NCBI GenBank assembly: GCA_037127255.1
Contig: JBANSL010000013.1
Location: forward strand, 63,925,688 to 63,989,687
Length of the DNA stretch: 64,000 nt
DNA from: Persicaria tinctoria
Lineage: Eukaryota > Streptophyta > Magnoliopsida > Caryophyllales > Polygonaceae
Direction of reading: 5' to 3'
How positions within the stretch are numbered: position 1 is the stretch's first letter; every line of letters begins with the position of its first letter. The notes below the pieces were generated by a model. That model was not told the DNA's origin. It did no database searches and was given only the letters and a program-made list of their open reading frames with translations. The position numbers were made by a program, and so were the translations under genes. Shown in pieces: positions 22,101 to 32,691 of the stretch.

Positions 22101-22480
22101 GGCCTAGTTTGTCTTTGGAAGTTCTACGGTCGGTAACTTCTTTATAAATTACCCCGTTCCGTTTCTTTTTACTTCCCACTTGTCTCTTCTGATTGTCCAA
22201 ATCTTATTCTTTTCTACTTTTTAGTTTTCCAGCGGTGGTTCTCAGTTGCCGATTCCCTCTCGGCTGAAGTTTCCGGTAGCGCTCTTCAAAAACCAAGGTA
22301 GTTCTTCTTACTTCATGCTTTTTCCCAAATTTTGTCTCTTCTTCTTTAACTTTTTTAAGTTTTTTGGTGTGTAGATCGAAAATTAGGGATGACTTATTTT
22401 TCTAAACTTGTTTTTCCTTTGATCGAAATTTTGATCCGCGTGTGTAAATCTTCACACGATTTTCTCTAGTTTCTTTAGGA

Positions 22481-24552
22481 ATGGCTAGTCTCAGCGACGA
22501 GCATGACGTGCTGGATAATTTTTGAAAGGGAAAAGGGATGGAGAGGTGATGTTGCGTCGTCTTCTCATCCGCGTCAACCCCTAGAGGTTTCTTCCTCTTC
22601 TTCCAAGAGTTCTTCTTCTAGCTCCAGCAGCTCCTCATCGGAGTCATCTTCTTCCCGATCCGCGTCTACCCCGGCTCGGGTTGGTCCTACGGGCTGTCCT
22701 GTTAAGGTGAGAAGGCGACGGAAGTGCTCTGACCCTGATTACTATTCTTCTCCTTACACAGTTTCTTCTTCTTCGAAGGGATGCGCGAGAGATGATAATT
22801 CTGTAGACGCCGGTGAATCGGGACTTCATTCTTCCGATGACGCGAGCCCTTCCTCTACTTCTCATCATGTAGATGTTGCTTAAGAAACTAAAATGACTTG
22901 GGTTCCTTATGCAGCTTCTCCCATTGGTGTGGCAGAAATTCCCGCAAGGATTCGTTCTAAGGAAAACCTGACAGATCTGGATACCCCACTGTATGAGCTT
23001 AAAGACTTGGACACTTGTGTTTTTCACGGGAATTTTACTCCTCAGCCGCCTTCTTCTACTCGTCCTTTGATAGTGGCTGAGAGAGTTCGCCCGCGGCGAT
23101 CTCCTGTTGAAGAAATTAGGGGTTGTACTACTTTGCTTGGATTAGCCGATCTTGAAGCTATTTCCCAAATTTTTCCATGGCCTGCTGATTTGGAGTTCTG
23201 TCTTCCTGAACAAGGAGGAGGTTGTCTGGATGCATACGAGGATTGTTTGGTTGTCTACGCGGTTATCTCAGGGATTCCGACTTCCACTGCACCATTTTTT
23301 CGTGGAATTTTTGGGAAAATATAACTTGTGTCCTGATCAAATAGTCCCGAATGGTTAGATGTTTTTTACTAGTTAATCATGAGGTGCATGGAGATCGGGG
23401 TTAGTCCTTCCCTAAAGTTGATGCTCAACATTTTTTTCTTTAAAAAAGGGATCTCAGGACTCAAGGTTTTATCAGTGTAACTCTAGATGTGGCTATGTGG
23501 AGAGGCTTTCTAGCAAACCTAACTGGAAGCACAAGTGATTTCTTGTCCGCGACAAATAAGGGAATGGTTTGAACTATCGGATAGTTCTAAGACGGTTTTG
23601 TGCTGTGAAAAAACCGGTAGTTCCTGAAATATCTAAGTTCAAAGGACTATTTGCCCATAAGCCTAGGTTTCCTTGGCCCGAGATGATCTCTACTCTTCGT
23701 CTTGAGATGACTGGTTTGAGTCTTTCTCATCCGCGCTTAGGTGTCTCCTTTATTTTCATTAATTTTCTTCTCAGGGATTAATGTTTATGTTTTGTGTTCC
23801 ACTCATATTAATTGATTCCTCATACCTTGATGTTTTTGTTCTCAGATTTAATGGATCTGGATTCTCTCTTGAAGCGTCATAAAGCGAAAGCCGGTAAAAA
23901 GAAGAAAAGTTCTGACATCCGCGACCTTCCTTTAACCTCTGAGACGACTCCGTTTGTCAATGTTACCGCGGTTGAAGATCCTGGTGCCTTAGTGGAAGTT
24001 ACTTCATTAGTTCCCGTCCTCCGCGAAAAGCGTGCTCGTTCGTCTGCCCCTGTAGCTTCCAAAAAGAAAAGGAAGGTTGGCGAGGTTGCCGAGGTATCTG
24101 CCGTGGTTGAAAAGGGACTTTTTATTGAGGGTGAGGCGAATCTTCCCGAGTTCCCAATTCTTGGATTTGGGATGGCTGATCTCGCCACCCTTGCCTTCCC
24201 TGTGAAAAAACTTTCATTTAATGAGCAGTGATATATTAAGCGATTGGACGTTGTTTACCTTTCGAGGCAATTTGATCGGCTTAACCAGTGGGTAAGCTAT
24301 CTCTGAGTTCAAAGCAACTTCTTATTCCTCTTTTTTACTATGTTTGTTTGCTTTTGGTTCCAGCCGAGGGTGATACAAACTGATGTTGAGAGACGTCTGG
24401 TTTGTAATGATGAGGATCTTGTGAAGAAAGACGCGGAGATTAAAAAACTGACATACCAGGTGCGGATTCTTGGGAATACAGTTGGCGACCCGACTTCAGT
24501 TAAGAAATTTAAGAAGAGGTCGATCCCACAGAAAACTCAAACCTATAACTAG
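22481..24552 (+). pseudogene. antisense ORF region of the Tat element (putative gypsy-type transposon protein)
   Basis: Open on the plus strand opposite gag-pol, beside the 3' LTR. ATG at 22481 (MASLSDEHDV) soon meets TGA. Then come a serine-rich stretch (22570-22680), a frame 22893-23324 with IPARIRSKENLTDLDTPLYE, the block YEDCLVVYAVISGIPTSTAP plus FFRGIFGKYNLCPDQIVPNG, a lysine-rich NLS-like part (KKKRK near 24060) and a charged coiled-coil-like tail (24340-24500). The middle block resembles the Pfam family named 'Putative gypsy type transposon' (Transposase_28) in layout: an acidic Y-E-D, a G-I/L-P, then FF..IL..Y/F.L.P.Q..PN. Frameshifts and stops break it, and the Athila-like element cuts its end. 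Introns are possible (TTCTCAG near 23774). Confidence 0.6.
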
Positions 24553-24583
24553 TATAGCAATAAGCAAGAGGTCGATCCCACAG
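24514..24583. repeat. 18-bp direct duplication at the left Athila-like LTR junction
   Basis: aagaggtcgatcccacag occurs at 24514-24531 and again at 24566-24583. The first copy sits exactly where the outer end of the left LTR should be, and the first 34 bp of the LTR are missing there. This suggests a local rearrangement of the LTR end. Confidence 0.8.
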
Positions 24584-25946
24584 GGAAATTTATAACTCAA
24601 GTGTAATTCAGGTGTCAATCAAAGTAACCAAAAAGGGGGTTTTGAGAGTGTAAAAGTTCCGCCCTTTATCAAAGCGAAGTAAAGAAAGCAAAGTAAAGGA
24701 ATTTGTTTCAGACAATTAGGAGAAGTAATTCTACCTACAATTTTCCACTTTATTGGATTGAAGCGATCCTTGTAACTTCTTCTCGTCCTATTAAGTTTCC
24801 TAAGAATGCTCTTGTCCCAACCTAATATAGTTACTAGTCCAATCAGTCCTAGAAACCCTTATCAATCGAACAGTCCCTAAAGAAGGATTTAACCCAATTG
24901 ATAGCTTTAAGTTCAGAGATTAATCAAGGTATTTGCAGTCCCTAAAGAGAGATTTAACAACACATCCAACTTCCTACCCATCCAATTAGTTCAATCAGCC
25001 CTAAAGGGACAAGTTTGCTACTTGGGTTAAGGTTCGCAATCAGGAATCTACAAAACCCTAGCAATTGAATTGATCTAACTAGTTGGCCAGACAAGAAAGA
25101 ACAAAACAATAAATCAATAAGCGCAAAGAAGTTGAAGCATTCAAATATAGGAAACAAGGAACGAGAATTAGAAACTCACAATCAATCCGAATAAAGCTTC
25201 AAATTGCAGGCAGAATAGATGAGTTTAGTTCCTCATGGAAGACATTGCTCAAAATCTCTAAAGTGTCTAAAATGGAAGTAAGAATAGAATCGAAGTATGA
25301 ATAGAATGAAAGTCATGAAAAATAACATAAAAGTCGGCCTAAAAGACATCCAAGTCGGCCCTCAAAGCAAATTAGAACATCTAGGGTTTTTTCCAAAAAC
25401 GCTGCGCGCTGACGGCAGCTGCGGCGGGCGCAGCAAATAAGCGGCGGGCGCAGCATGAATACCGCCCCTGGCGGCGGGCGTAGCAAACCATGCGGCGGCC
25501 GCTGCATTGGTTTTTCCCGAAAATTCCGTCTCGAATTAGCTCTCGACGTCAACATGAAAGTTGTAGCTCTCTGAAAGAGCTTTCCAACGCATGGTCATAA
25601 TAGTCGATCGGACAACCGAGGCCTCCAGAAAGTGCAAAACAAGTTTAGCATGTCTGGCGACAACTTCTGCAAACTTGTTCTTCGTTTAGGTTCGCTTCTT
25701 CTTCTCAGGACCTCTTGAGATCTTCACGTAAGCTTCTTCGATCAACTAGACATTCTCATCAAATGCGTTATCAACTCATGTCTTCTCCTCGGATCTACCA
25801 TTACCTGAAATAATCAATAAAAGCATGTAGATTCCGACTTCGACAACATAGAAAACTAATATGCAAATCATGCTTAATCCATCCATGAAATGCATCTTAA
25901 CTAAGCTAAATGCAACCTATTATGCCTACCTAAATGCATGCTATCA
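24531..25946 (-). repeat. Athila-like element, 3' LTR
   Basis: On the minus strand it starts TGATAGCATGCATTTAG. It lacks the last 34 bp found at the end of the 5' LTR. It contains several GCGGCGGGCG-type repeats (25420-25506). Confidence 0.9.
25420..25506. repeat. GCGGCGGGCG[C/T]AGC repeats in LTR
   Basis: Three to four copies of gcggcgggcgcagc-like units separated by short A/T-rich spacers. The same array occurs in the other LTR (30884-30968) and a related array lies within the gag ORF (28397-28488). Confidence 0.85.
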
Positions 25947-25962
25947 AACTCCCCCACACTTA
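25947..25962 (-). other. polypurine tract of the Athila-like element
   Basis: The minus strand reads TTAAGTGTGGGGGAGTT just before the LTR start TGATAG. A near copy of this tract occurs internally at 27150-27165. Confidence 0.85.
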
Positions 25963-26384
25963 ACCTTTGCTTGTCCTCAAGCAATGATAGAATGAACATG
26001 AATCAACGCATCCCACAGGAAATCCCTTCAAGTTTCAACCTCATCAAAAAGCAACATCATAGCAGGTGAAAACATAAACCAAGCAAACAAACGTCATAAC
26101 ATGTATTTCAGTGATCAAAGCTTAGAAGTAGACATTATCCAACCTCACCGGAAATATGTATTTCACTCATGTGTTTAGGCTTTCAAGTACAACTCTCAAC
26201 TCAAACCAATCATGCACTAAGCTCATAGACATTGACCACCATATCACAAATTCTCTACCGAAATGTCATTACTTGCGGGACAAAATAAAGAAAACAAAAT
26301 GCAACACTTCTTTTTTTCTTTTTCTTTGGTTTTCTTTTTTTTTCTTTTTTTTTTCTTGTCTTGGTGCTTTCCTTACGCGAAGCG

Positions 26385-26610
26385 CAAACATGGGTGTCAT
26401 GAATGGCCCCGGTCTATCAACACCTCAAACTACTAATATGAAGTCCACTTGAACATCTTTTGACACAAGTTGCAAACATGGGTGTCATGAATGAACCTGG
26501 TTACTCAATGATCAAGCTTTCTTTCCTAGTGGATAGTTTTCAACACCTTTTTGCGCGAATCATACCCATGGGTGTCATGCATAGATCCGGTTACTAAGTG
26601 CATCAACCAT
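26385..26610. repeat. three diverged copies of a catgggtgtcatgaatg unit
   Basis: catgggtgtcat with flanking gaatgaaccyggttactc recurs near 26389, 26474 and 26567, spaced by about 85-95 bp. The stretch is in the 3' non-coding region between gag and the PPT. Confidence 0.8.
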
Positions 26611-27149
26611 TGCCACCTTATTCACTAATTATGCATAAAATTAACCAAAAAGACTCAAGATATAAACATAAACTCCGCAAGAAATCAAACATGTGCATCG
26701 GTCTTCAAAAATAGATATTGCAGTCAATGCCAAGAGGTAGCAACATTAGGTGAGTAATTCACACAATTGAGCAAAAGAATTCAAATAAGGCCAAACATTC
26801 TCACAGGGTCATGTTTTTAGGATTCAATCATACTTTAGCTCAATCATACATGCTCAATTATATTTGCTAGCTCATGTTCCACAAAAATCAAATAGAAATA
26901 ATAATCAAAACATCTAGAACTCCATGGGATTTATATGATCATGCTTGAAATTTAAAATAGAGGACAAACTAAGCAAGATGGGTATTTGAATAACACATAT
27001 GTATGCAATGCATGCTTCTTTTTGGGATTTTCGATTTTTTTTAATTACGAAAATAAACAAGAAATTTATTTCAAAAATGAAATAAATTAAACATGGTGCA
27101 GAAATTTAAATATGATCTCCTATATGCATCTATATATACAAAATTCCTC

Positions 27150-27165
27150 TCCCCCACACTTAAAG
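27150..27165 (-). other. internal polypurine-tract copy
   Basis: The minus strand reads CTTTAAGTGTGGGGGAGAG, nearly the same as the terminal PPT at 25947. Both are followed (plus-strand view) by a tgtcctca motif, so a block of about 40 bp is duplicated. It could act as a second plus-strand primer. Confidence 0.65.
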
Positions 27166-27345
27166 TTTTCATTGTCCTCAATGAAACAATAAAGACAACA
27201 AAAGTAAATCAAATATAATCAGGGTGAAGGAAAGGGAAAGGGAGAGAGAGGAAAAAAAAAAAAAAAACAAAACTTACCTCGAGTTGCCTCCCGAGAAGCG
27301 CCTTTGTTTCAAGTCTTTGGCTCGACGTACTGGCCCTTGATTGGC

Positions 27346-29835
27346 CTAGGTTCCTCCACCAGGGTCACCAACACCTGTCATCTCATTGACAAATGCGGGC
27401 ACCCTTGAAAGGTGTAGCTTTCTGTCCAAGCTGTCATCCATGACCCTCAGCTTCTCTCCTTGAGCTATGCCTGGGGGTTGTCCTGGAATCACAAAAGGTT
27501 TCAATTTATTAGGAGGTTCAAATTTCCATAAACTATGTTCCTTAGGTGTCTCTAACAAATCACGAAAATTATTGGTGCGATAAGTATTGTCAGCAATAGG
27601 CATATCTAAAGAATTTTCAGGAGAAAGCTTAGCATGATTAAAGAGAGAGAATTCTATCTTTCTTCCATCAAACTCCATAGTCAATAGACCCTCACAACAA
27701 TCAATTTTCGTTTTCGCAGTTTTCAGGAATGGTCTTCCTAGTATAATGGGTGTTTCAGGGGCTCCCTGCTCCATATCTAAAACAAAGAAATCAACAGGGA
27801 AAAACAAATCATCCACCATAACCAAAACATCTTCAACAACGCCTCTCGGCCTGATTTGTGATCGATCAGCAAGTTGCACTGTAACCCCAGTCTCAGTCAG
27901 AGCACCCAAACCCAAAGACATGTACATGTTATAGGAAATAACATTAATTGAGGCTCCTAGATCTAGCATGGCTTGTTTGAATCTAGTATTCCCAATTGCA
28001 CATGGAATTGTAAACATACCTGGATCTCCACATTTTTCAGGCAATTTCCTTTGCAACATAGCAGAGACATTTTCATTCAAGCTTACCTTTTCCTTCTTTT
28101 TCAATCTTTGCTTCTTCTTGATTGTGCATAATTCCTTCAAAAATTTAGCATATCTAGGAATGCTCTTAATTAATTTGAGTAAAGGAATATTTACCTCGCA
28201 TTTGCTGAACGTCTCAAAGATCTCCCTATCGTTCTCATACCTTCGTGTATCCTTTAGGGCTTCCGGAAAAGGTGGAATCAGCTTTGGAGTCTCCATAGGT
28301 AAGGAAGAAGGAGAAGGAGAAGAAGGAGGAGAAAGAGGGAGAGAAGAAGAAAGAGGGGAGGAGAACGTACCAGGATCGGAGTTGGCGGTGGGATCGCCTG
28401 CGGCGGGCGTCGCCTGAATGCCGTCCCTGGCGGCGGGCGCCGCAGGGTTGCTGCGGGCGCCGCAAGGTTGCTGCGCCCGCCGCACGCTGCTTTGGCCGTT
28501 TCCTTCGTTCATTACTTCCCGGTCTTCGTCCATGATTCCCTCATCATCTTTTTGAGGTGTGACAATCAGTTCTTTGCCACTTCTAAGCATTATAGCACTG
28601 ACATTCTCCTTAGGATTCTCAACCGTTTGCGATGGAAGCTTCCCTGAATCGTTTGCCTCCTTCGCACTCAAGACTTGAATGAGCTGACTCAGTTGATTCT
28701 CTAAATTTGTGATCCGGTCTGATTGTTGTTTCTCAACCTTCAAGACCAACCGTGATAATTTCTGTATTGGATCCTCAATAGCCTCATTGAAGTGTGGTTG
28801 GCCACCCTGTCGAGGTTCAAATTGTTGGTGGGGCCTTGCTTGTTGCCCCCCTTGCTGATTGAAAGGTTCTTGGTAGTTGCCATAACCATTACCTTGCTGA
28901 TAGCCTCCATTGTAGTTATTATTGTTGAAATACCCAGGATTACCAAAGTTGCCTTGCCTAGGCCTTTGTGGAGCAAAATTCCCAATTGCATTCAACTCAA
29001 CACTAGGTTCTTGCAAAGTTGAGTACATATCCATAGGGTGGGGTGGATCGCTGTAGGATTCACATGCTTTCAACTGCTGAGATGCTCTGTCAACTACCAG
29101 CTTCTTGAGCATCTCTTTCATCTCTGCCATATCAGTCTGTAATGCAGCCACTGGGGCATCAATAGCAAGTACACCTCTAGCACGAGTGCTCTTGTTGAAC
29201 TGCCTAGAGCCCTCAGAGAGCTTCTTAAACACTTCCCAAGCTGCAGCAGGCGTCTTATTCAGCATGTTTCCCCCACAACAGGAATTCACCGTTTTGCGCT
29301 CTCCATCAGTAAGCCCATTGAACAAGAAGAGAACCAGATCCTTCTGAGAGTACCCATGGCATGGGCAGCTAGCGCAGAGTTTCTTGAAACGCTCAAAGTA
29401 CTCATGAATAGACTCCGTCGCGTACTGCTCAATACTGCTGATTGACCTTTTCAAGGCATTTAGCTTTGTTGCAGGGAAGTACATCTCTAGGAAGACTCTT
29501 TTCATCTCAGCCCAAGTAGTAATAGATCCCGGTGGTAGATAGAAGAACCACTCATTCGCATCATCCTTCAAAGAGAAGGGAAAAGCTCTCAGCTTAATTT
29601 GCTCTTCAGTTACGTTCTCTGGTTTCATCCCAACAACCACCCTATGGAATTCAGACAGATGCTTCTGGGGGTCCTCCCCACTCAACCCATGGAATTTGGG
29701 TAGAAGATGAACTACCCCAGACTTCAACTCAAAGTTGACTCCTTCTGCTAGCGCATGGAAATGGATTGCCAGGGGTTGCTGTGCCAGATCAGGAGCAGAA
29801 AGCTCCTTTAGAGTACGATTTGCGTCGTTCGCCAT
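27346..29835 (-). CDS. Athila-like gag-protease polyprotein (829 residues)
   Basis: One uninterrupted frame from MANDANRTLKELSAPDLA. Residues about 60-200 are a Retrotrans_gag domain (KFHGLSGEDPQKHLSEF, LRAFPFSLKDDANEWFFYLP, SIHEYFERFKKLCASCPCHG). Residues 290-350 are rich in N, G, Q and Y. A proline/serine-rich linker precedes the protease, whose active site reads AMLDLGASINVISY, then ILGRPFLKTAKTKIDC. D-L-G-A-S instead of D-T/S-G is normal for Athila and related elements. The frame ends before any RT. No CCHC zinc knuckle is evident. The intact length implies recent function, perhaps packaging in trans by an autonomous partner that supplies RT and integrase. Confidence 0.92.
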   Translation of the reverse strand: MANDANRTLKELSAPDLAQQPLAIHFHALAEGVNFELKSGVVHLLPKFHGLSGEDPQKHLSEFHRVVVGMKPENVTEEQIKLRAFPFSLKDDANEWFFYLPPGSITTWAEMKRVFLEMYFPATKLNALKRSISSIEQYATESIHEYFERFKKLCASCPCHGYSQKDLVLFLFNGLTDGERKTVNSCCGGNMLNKTPAAAWEVFKKLSEGSRQFNKSTRARGVLAIDAPVAALQTDMAEMKEMLKKLVVDRASQQLKACESYSDPPHPMDMYSTLQEPSVELNAIGNFAPQRPRQGNFGNPGYFNNNNYNGGYQQGNGYGNYQEPFNQQGGQQARPHQQFEPRQGGQPHFNEAIEDPIQKLSRLVLKVEKQQSDRITNLENQLSQLIQVLSAKEANDSGKLPSQTVENPKENVSAIMLRSGKELIVTPQKDDEGIMDEDREVMNEGNGQSSVRRAQQPCGARSNPAAPAARDGIQATPAAGDPTANSDPGTFSSPLSSSLPLSPPSSPSPSSLPMETPKLIPPFPEALKDTRRYENDREIFETFSKCEVNIPLLKLIKSIPRYAKFLKELCTIKKKQRLKKKEKVSLNENVSAMLQRKLPEKCGDPGMFTIPCAIGNTRFKQAMLDLGASINVISYNMYMSLGLGALTETGVTVQLADRSQIRPRGVVEDVLVMVDDLFFPVDFFVLDMEQGAPETPIILGRPFLKTAKTKIDCCEGLLTMEFDGRKIEFSLFNHAKLSPENSLDMPIADNTYRTNNFRDLLETPKEHSLWKFEPPNKLKPFVIPGQPPGIAQGEKLRVMDDSLDRKLHLSRVPAFVNEMTGVGDPGGGT
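28397..28488. repeat. GC-rich repeat inside gag related to the LTR repeat
   Basis: tgcggcgggcgtcgcctgaa and tccctggcggcgggcgccgc match gcggcgggcgcagcatgaat and cccctggcggcgggcgtagc of the LTR, in the same order and orientation. The repeat is translated here as an alanine/arginine/proline-rich linker. Confidence 0.8.
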
Positions 29836-29940
29836 CTCTGCAATGCTTTCTACAGAGAAGAATTAGTAGCACAGGTATGGACCCTATAAGACGGTCCACA
29901 CCAAGATCAACACTAAAAACACACAAGAGTTAAATAAAGT

Positions 29941-29958
29941 TCCCCGGCAACGGCGCCA
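29941..29958 (-). other. primer-binding site of the Athila-like element
   Basis: The minus strand reads TGGCGCCGTTGCCGGGGA, the classical tRNA-Asp-type site of Athila elements, 4 bp from the LTR end. Confidence 0.92.
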
Positions 29959-29962
29959 AATT

Positions 29963-31412
29963 TGACGGAGGGAAAACCTGTCGTTGATCCGTCAAAGAAA
30001 ACTCAAACCTATAACTAGTATAGCAATAAGCAAGAGGTCGATCCCACAGGGAAATTTATAACTCAAGTGTAATTCAGGTGTCAATCAAAGTAACCAAAAA
30101 GGGGGTTTTGAGAGTGTAAAAGTTCCGCCCTTTATCAAAGCGAAGTAAAGAAAGCAAAGTAAAGGAATTTGTTTCAGACAATTAGGAGAAGTAATTCTAC
30201 CTACAATTTTCCACTTTATTGGATTGAAGCGATCATTGTAACTTCTTCTCGTCCTATTAAGTTTCCTAAGAATGCCCTTGTCCCAACCTAATATAGTTAC
30301 TAGTTCAATCAGTCCTAGAAACCCTTATCAATCGAACAGTCCCTAAAGAAGGATTTAACCCAATTGATAGCTTTAAGTTCAGAGATTAACCAAGGTATTT
30401 GCAGTCCCTAAAGAGGGATTTAACAACACATCCAACTTCCTACCCATCCAATTAGTTCAATCAGCCCTAAAGGGACAAGTTTGCTACTTGGGTTAAGGTT
30501 CGCAATCAGGAATCTACAAAACCCTAGCAATTGAATTGATCTAACTAGTTGGCCAGACAAGAAAGAACAAAACAATAAATCAATAAGCGCAAAGAAGTTG
30601 AAGCATTCAAATATAGGAAACAAGGAACGAGAATTAGAAACTCACAATCAATCCGAATAAAGCTTCAAATTGCAGGCAGAATAGATGAGTTTAGTTCCTC
30701 ATGGAAGACATTGCTCAAAATCTCTAAAGTGTCTAAAATGGAAGTAAGAATAGAATCGAAGTATGAATAGAATGAAAGTCATGAAAAATAACATATAAGT
30801 CGGCCTAAAAGACATCCAAGTCGGCCCTCAAAGCAAATTAGAACATCTAGGATTTTTTCCAAAAACGCTGCGCGCTGACGGCAGCTGCGGCGGGCGCAGC
30901 AAATAAGCGGCGGGCGCAGCATGAATACCGCCCCTGGCGGCGGGCGCAGCAAACCATGCGGCGGCCGCTTCATTGGTTTTTCCCGAAAATTCCGTCTCGA
31001 ATTAGCTCTCGACGTCAACATGAAAGTTGTAGCTCTCTGAAAGAGCTTTCCAACGCATGGTCATAATAGTCGATCAGACAATCGAGGCCTCCAGAAAGTG
31101 CAAAACAAGTTCAGCATGTCTGGCGACAACTTCTGCAGACTTGTTCTTCGTTTAGGTTCGCTTCTTCTTCTCAGGACCTCTTGAGATCTTCATGTAAGCT
31201 TCTTCGATCAACTAGACATTCTCATCAAATGCGTTATCAACTCATGTCTTCTCCTCGGATCTACCATTACCTGAAATAATCAATAAAAGCGTGTAGATTC
31301 CGACTTCGGCAACATAGAGAACTAATATGCAAATCATGCTTAATCCATCCATGAAATGCATCTTGACTAAGCTAAATGCAACCTATTATGCCTACCTAAA
31401 TGCATGCTATCA
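29963..31412 (-). repeat. Athila-like element, 5' LTR
   Basis: 1,450 bp, TG...CA on the minus strand. It is complete at both ends, unlike the 3' LTR. The GC-rich repeats are at 30884-30968. Confidence 0.92.
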
Positions 31413-31991
31413 ATGAACGTCATCATAGACCACGAGAGGATGAAGGGAAGCTGGGAACTTTGGGAAGGGAAATTAGGGTTTACAAAAATGTATATATTTT
31501 TTTTCATAAAATATATATTTTTATATAAAATAAATTTTTTTTATATAAAATATATATTTTTTATATAAAAAATATATATTTTATACGGGTCGGGTCGGGT
31601 GGCGGGTGGTGGGTCGGGTGGTGGATCGGGTGCGGGTGGAGAAAAACTTCACCCCACCCGACCCACCACCCATATCCACTTCATCCACATCCACTTTCCA
31701 CCCGCTTTTTTTTTCGGGTTTTCACCCACTTTTTCGGGTCGGGTGATTCGGGTTCGGGTCGGGTGCAGGTGAAATTGCCATCACTACCTGTTACGGCTTT
31801 TTGGTGTTCCATGGGATACTCACTCCTTGTAAAGCTTGGCTTGAAACTTAGATTTAACGCTTTGTTTATGTAAATTTTTGTTCATCAATGTCTTGGCGTC
31901 TTTCCCAAGTGTGGAGAGGGTCAGCCCAGATGTACAAAGCTTTCCCCCCACTTGTCTTTAATCCGTAAGATGTGGTTTTCCTTTTTAAGGA
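31413..31991. other. AT-rich and CGGGT-rich remnant
   Basis: 31480-31580 is almost pure A/T with long tatatat runs. 31585-31770 is rich in gggtcgggt and its complement, like the hAT-like elements at 43446 and 53907, and may be a truncated relative: the end reads in reverse complement gtagtgatggcaatttcacc. No clean ends were found. Confidence 0.4.
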
Positions 31992-32057
31992 CCAACCCCT
32001 CTTAGAATGACTACTATTTCTCAAAATGTTATGATTGTTTACGTTATCCTGGGCATC

Positions 32058-32498
32058 ATGACTTCATGGGGTTTTAATCCTTGGGCTTTTTTCCAGAGAA
32101 TAGAGACCGCGGATCAGCTTTCTCGACTTGTGAGCTTCTCTTTTGATTTCCTTAAGAAAGTTTACAACAATTTTTCGATTCATGTTTTTTTTTATCGTGT
32201 GTAGGTTTTACCACCTCAATTTGAGGCAGAATACGGGCTGATGCCACCCGAATGGGCTTTCATATCTTCATATCTAGTTTGTGATTTCCCAGTGGCAGTA
32301 TCTTGGAGCAAAAATGGTCTTTTTCAACTCGAACGCGGATGAGAAGATTTCCTTATCCTTCATAACCTCGGGATAGGCAGCGCTATGATGTTGTTTCAGA
32401 GGGGCAGTGTTTCTTTTAAAGTTTGTTCGCGTCGCGAGATTAGGAATGATGATGTTGTTAATCCCAGCTCCGCGTCCTCTTCAAGTGGGTCTTGTTGA
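32058..32498 (+). pseudogene. B3-domain gene copy A, one nonsense codon
   Basis: Exon 1 is 32058-32129 (24 codons, MTSWGFNPWAFFQRIETADQ then LSRL) with a GTGAGC donor. Exon 2 starts after TGTAG at 32205 with VLPPQFEAEYGLMPPE and continues DFPVAVSW, LFQLERG, stop, EDFLILHNLGIGSAMMLFQR and VSFKVC. This is the B3 fold pattern: FF..., L.LP..F, V.V, L..GW..F, GS/D...F, F.V. The stop TGA replaces the invariant W of GWEDF. The ATG at 32058 is preferred over an upstream one at 32007 because exon 1 then has exactly the 72-bp length of copies C and D. B3 proteins are plant DNA-binding transcription factors. Confidence 0.78.
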
Positions 32499-32691
32499 TT
32501 TCCTAATAATTAGTTAAGTATGTTTGTAATTTATTCATGGGTTTTGCTTCGCATGTGACTCGGAGCAGAAACGTGATCTTCATTTCCTATCTATTTTGCT
32601 TTGTAACTTTGATCAGGCTTAAAGGGGGATCTTTTATTAATCATAATAAATGAAAACGGGTTTGGTGCTCGGAGTGAAGATCCATTTAAAC

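Larger units (their letters stand above)
24531..31412 (-). mobile_element. Athila-like gypsy element, non-autonomous (gag-protease only)
   Basis: LTRs at 24531-25946 and 29963-31412 flank about 4 kb of internal sequence. The PBS is next to the right LTR and the PPT next to the left LTR, so the element reads on the minus strand. The only gene is an intact gag-protease ORF of 829 codons; no RT, RNase H or integrase is present. The 1,416 bp shared by the LTRs align without gaps and differ at roughly twenty positions by eye, so the insertion is young compared with the Tat host element. Confidence 0.9.

Noticed and set aside
22503..22883. Serine-rich frame as a separate gene
   Set aside because: Better taken as part of the antisense ORF of the Tat element than as an independent gene.
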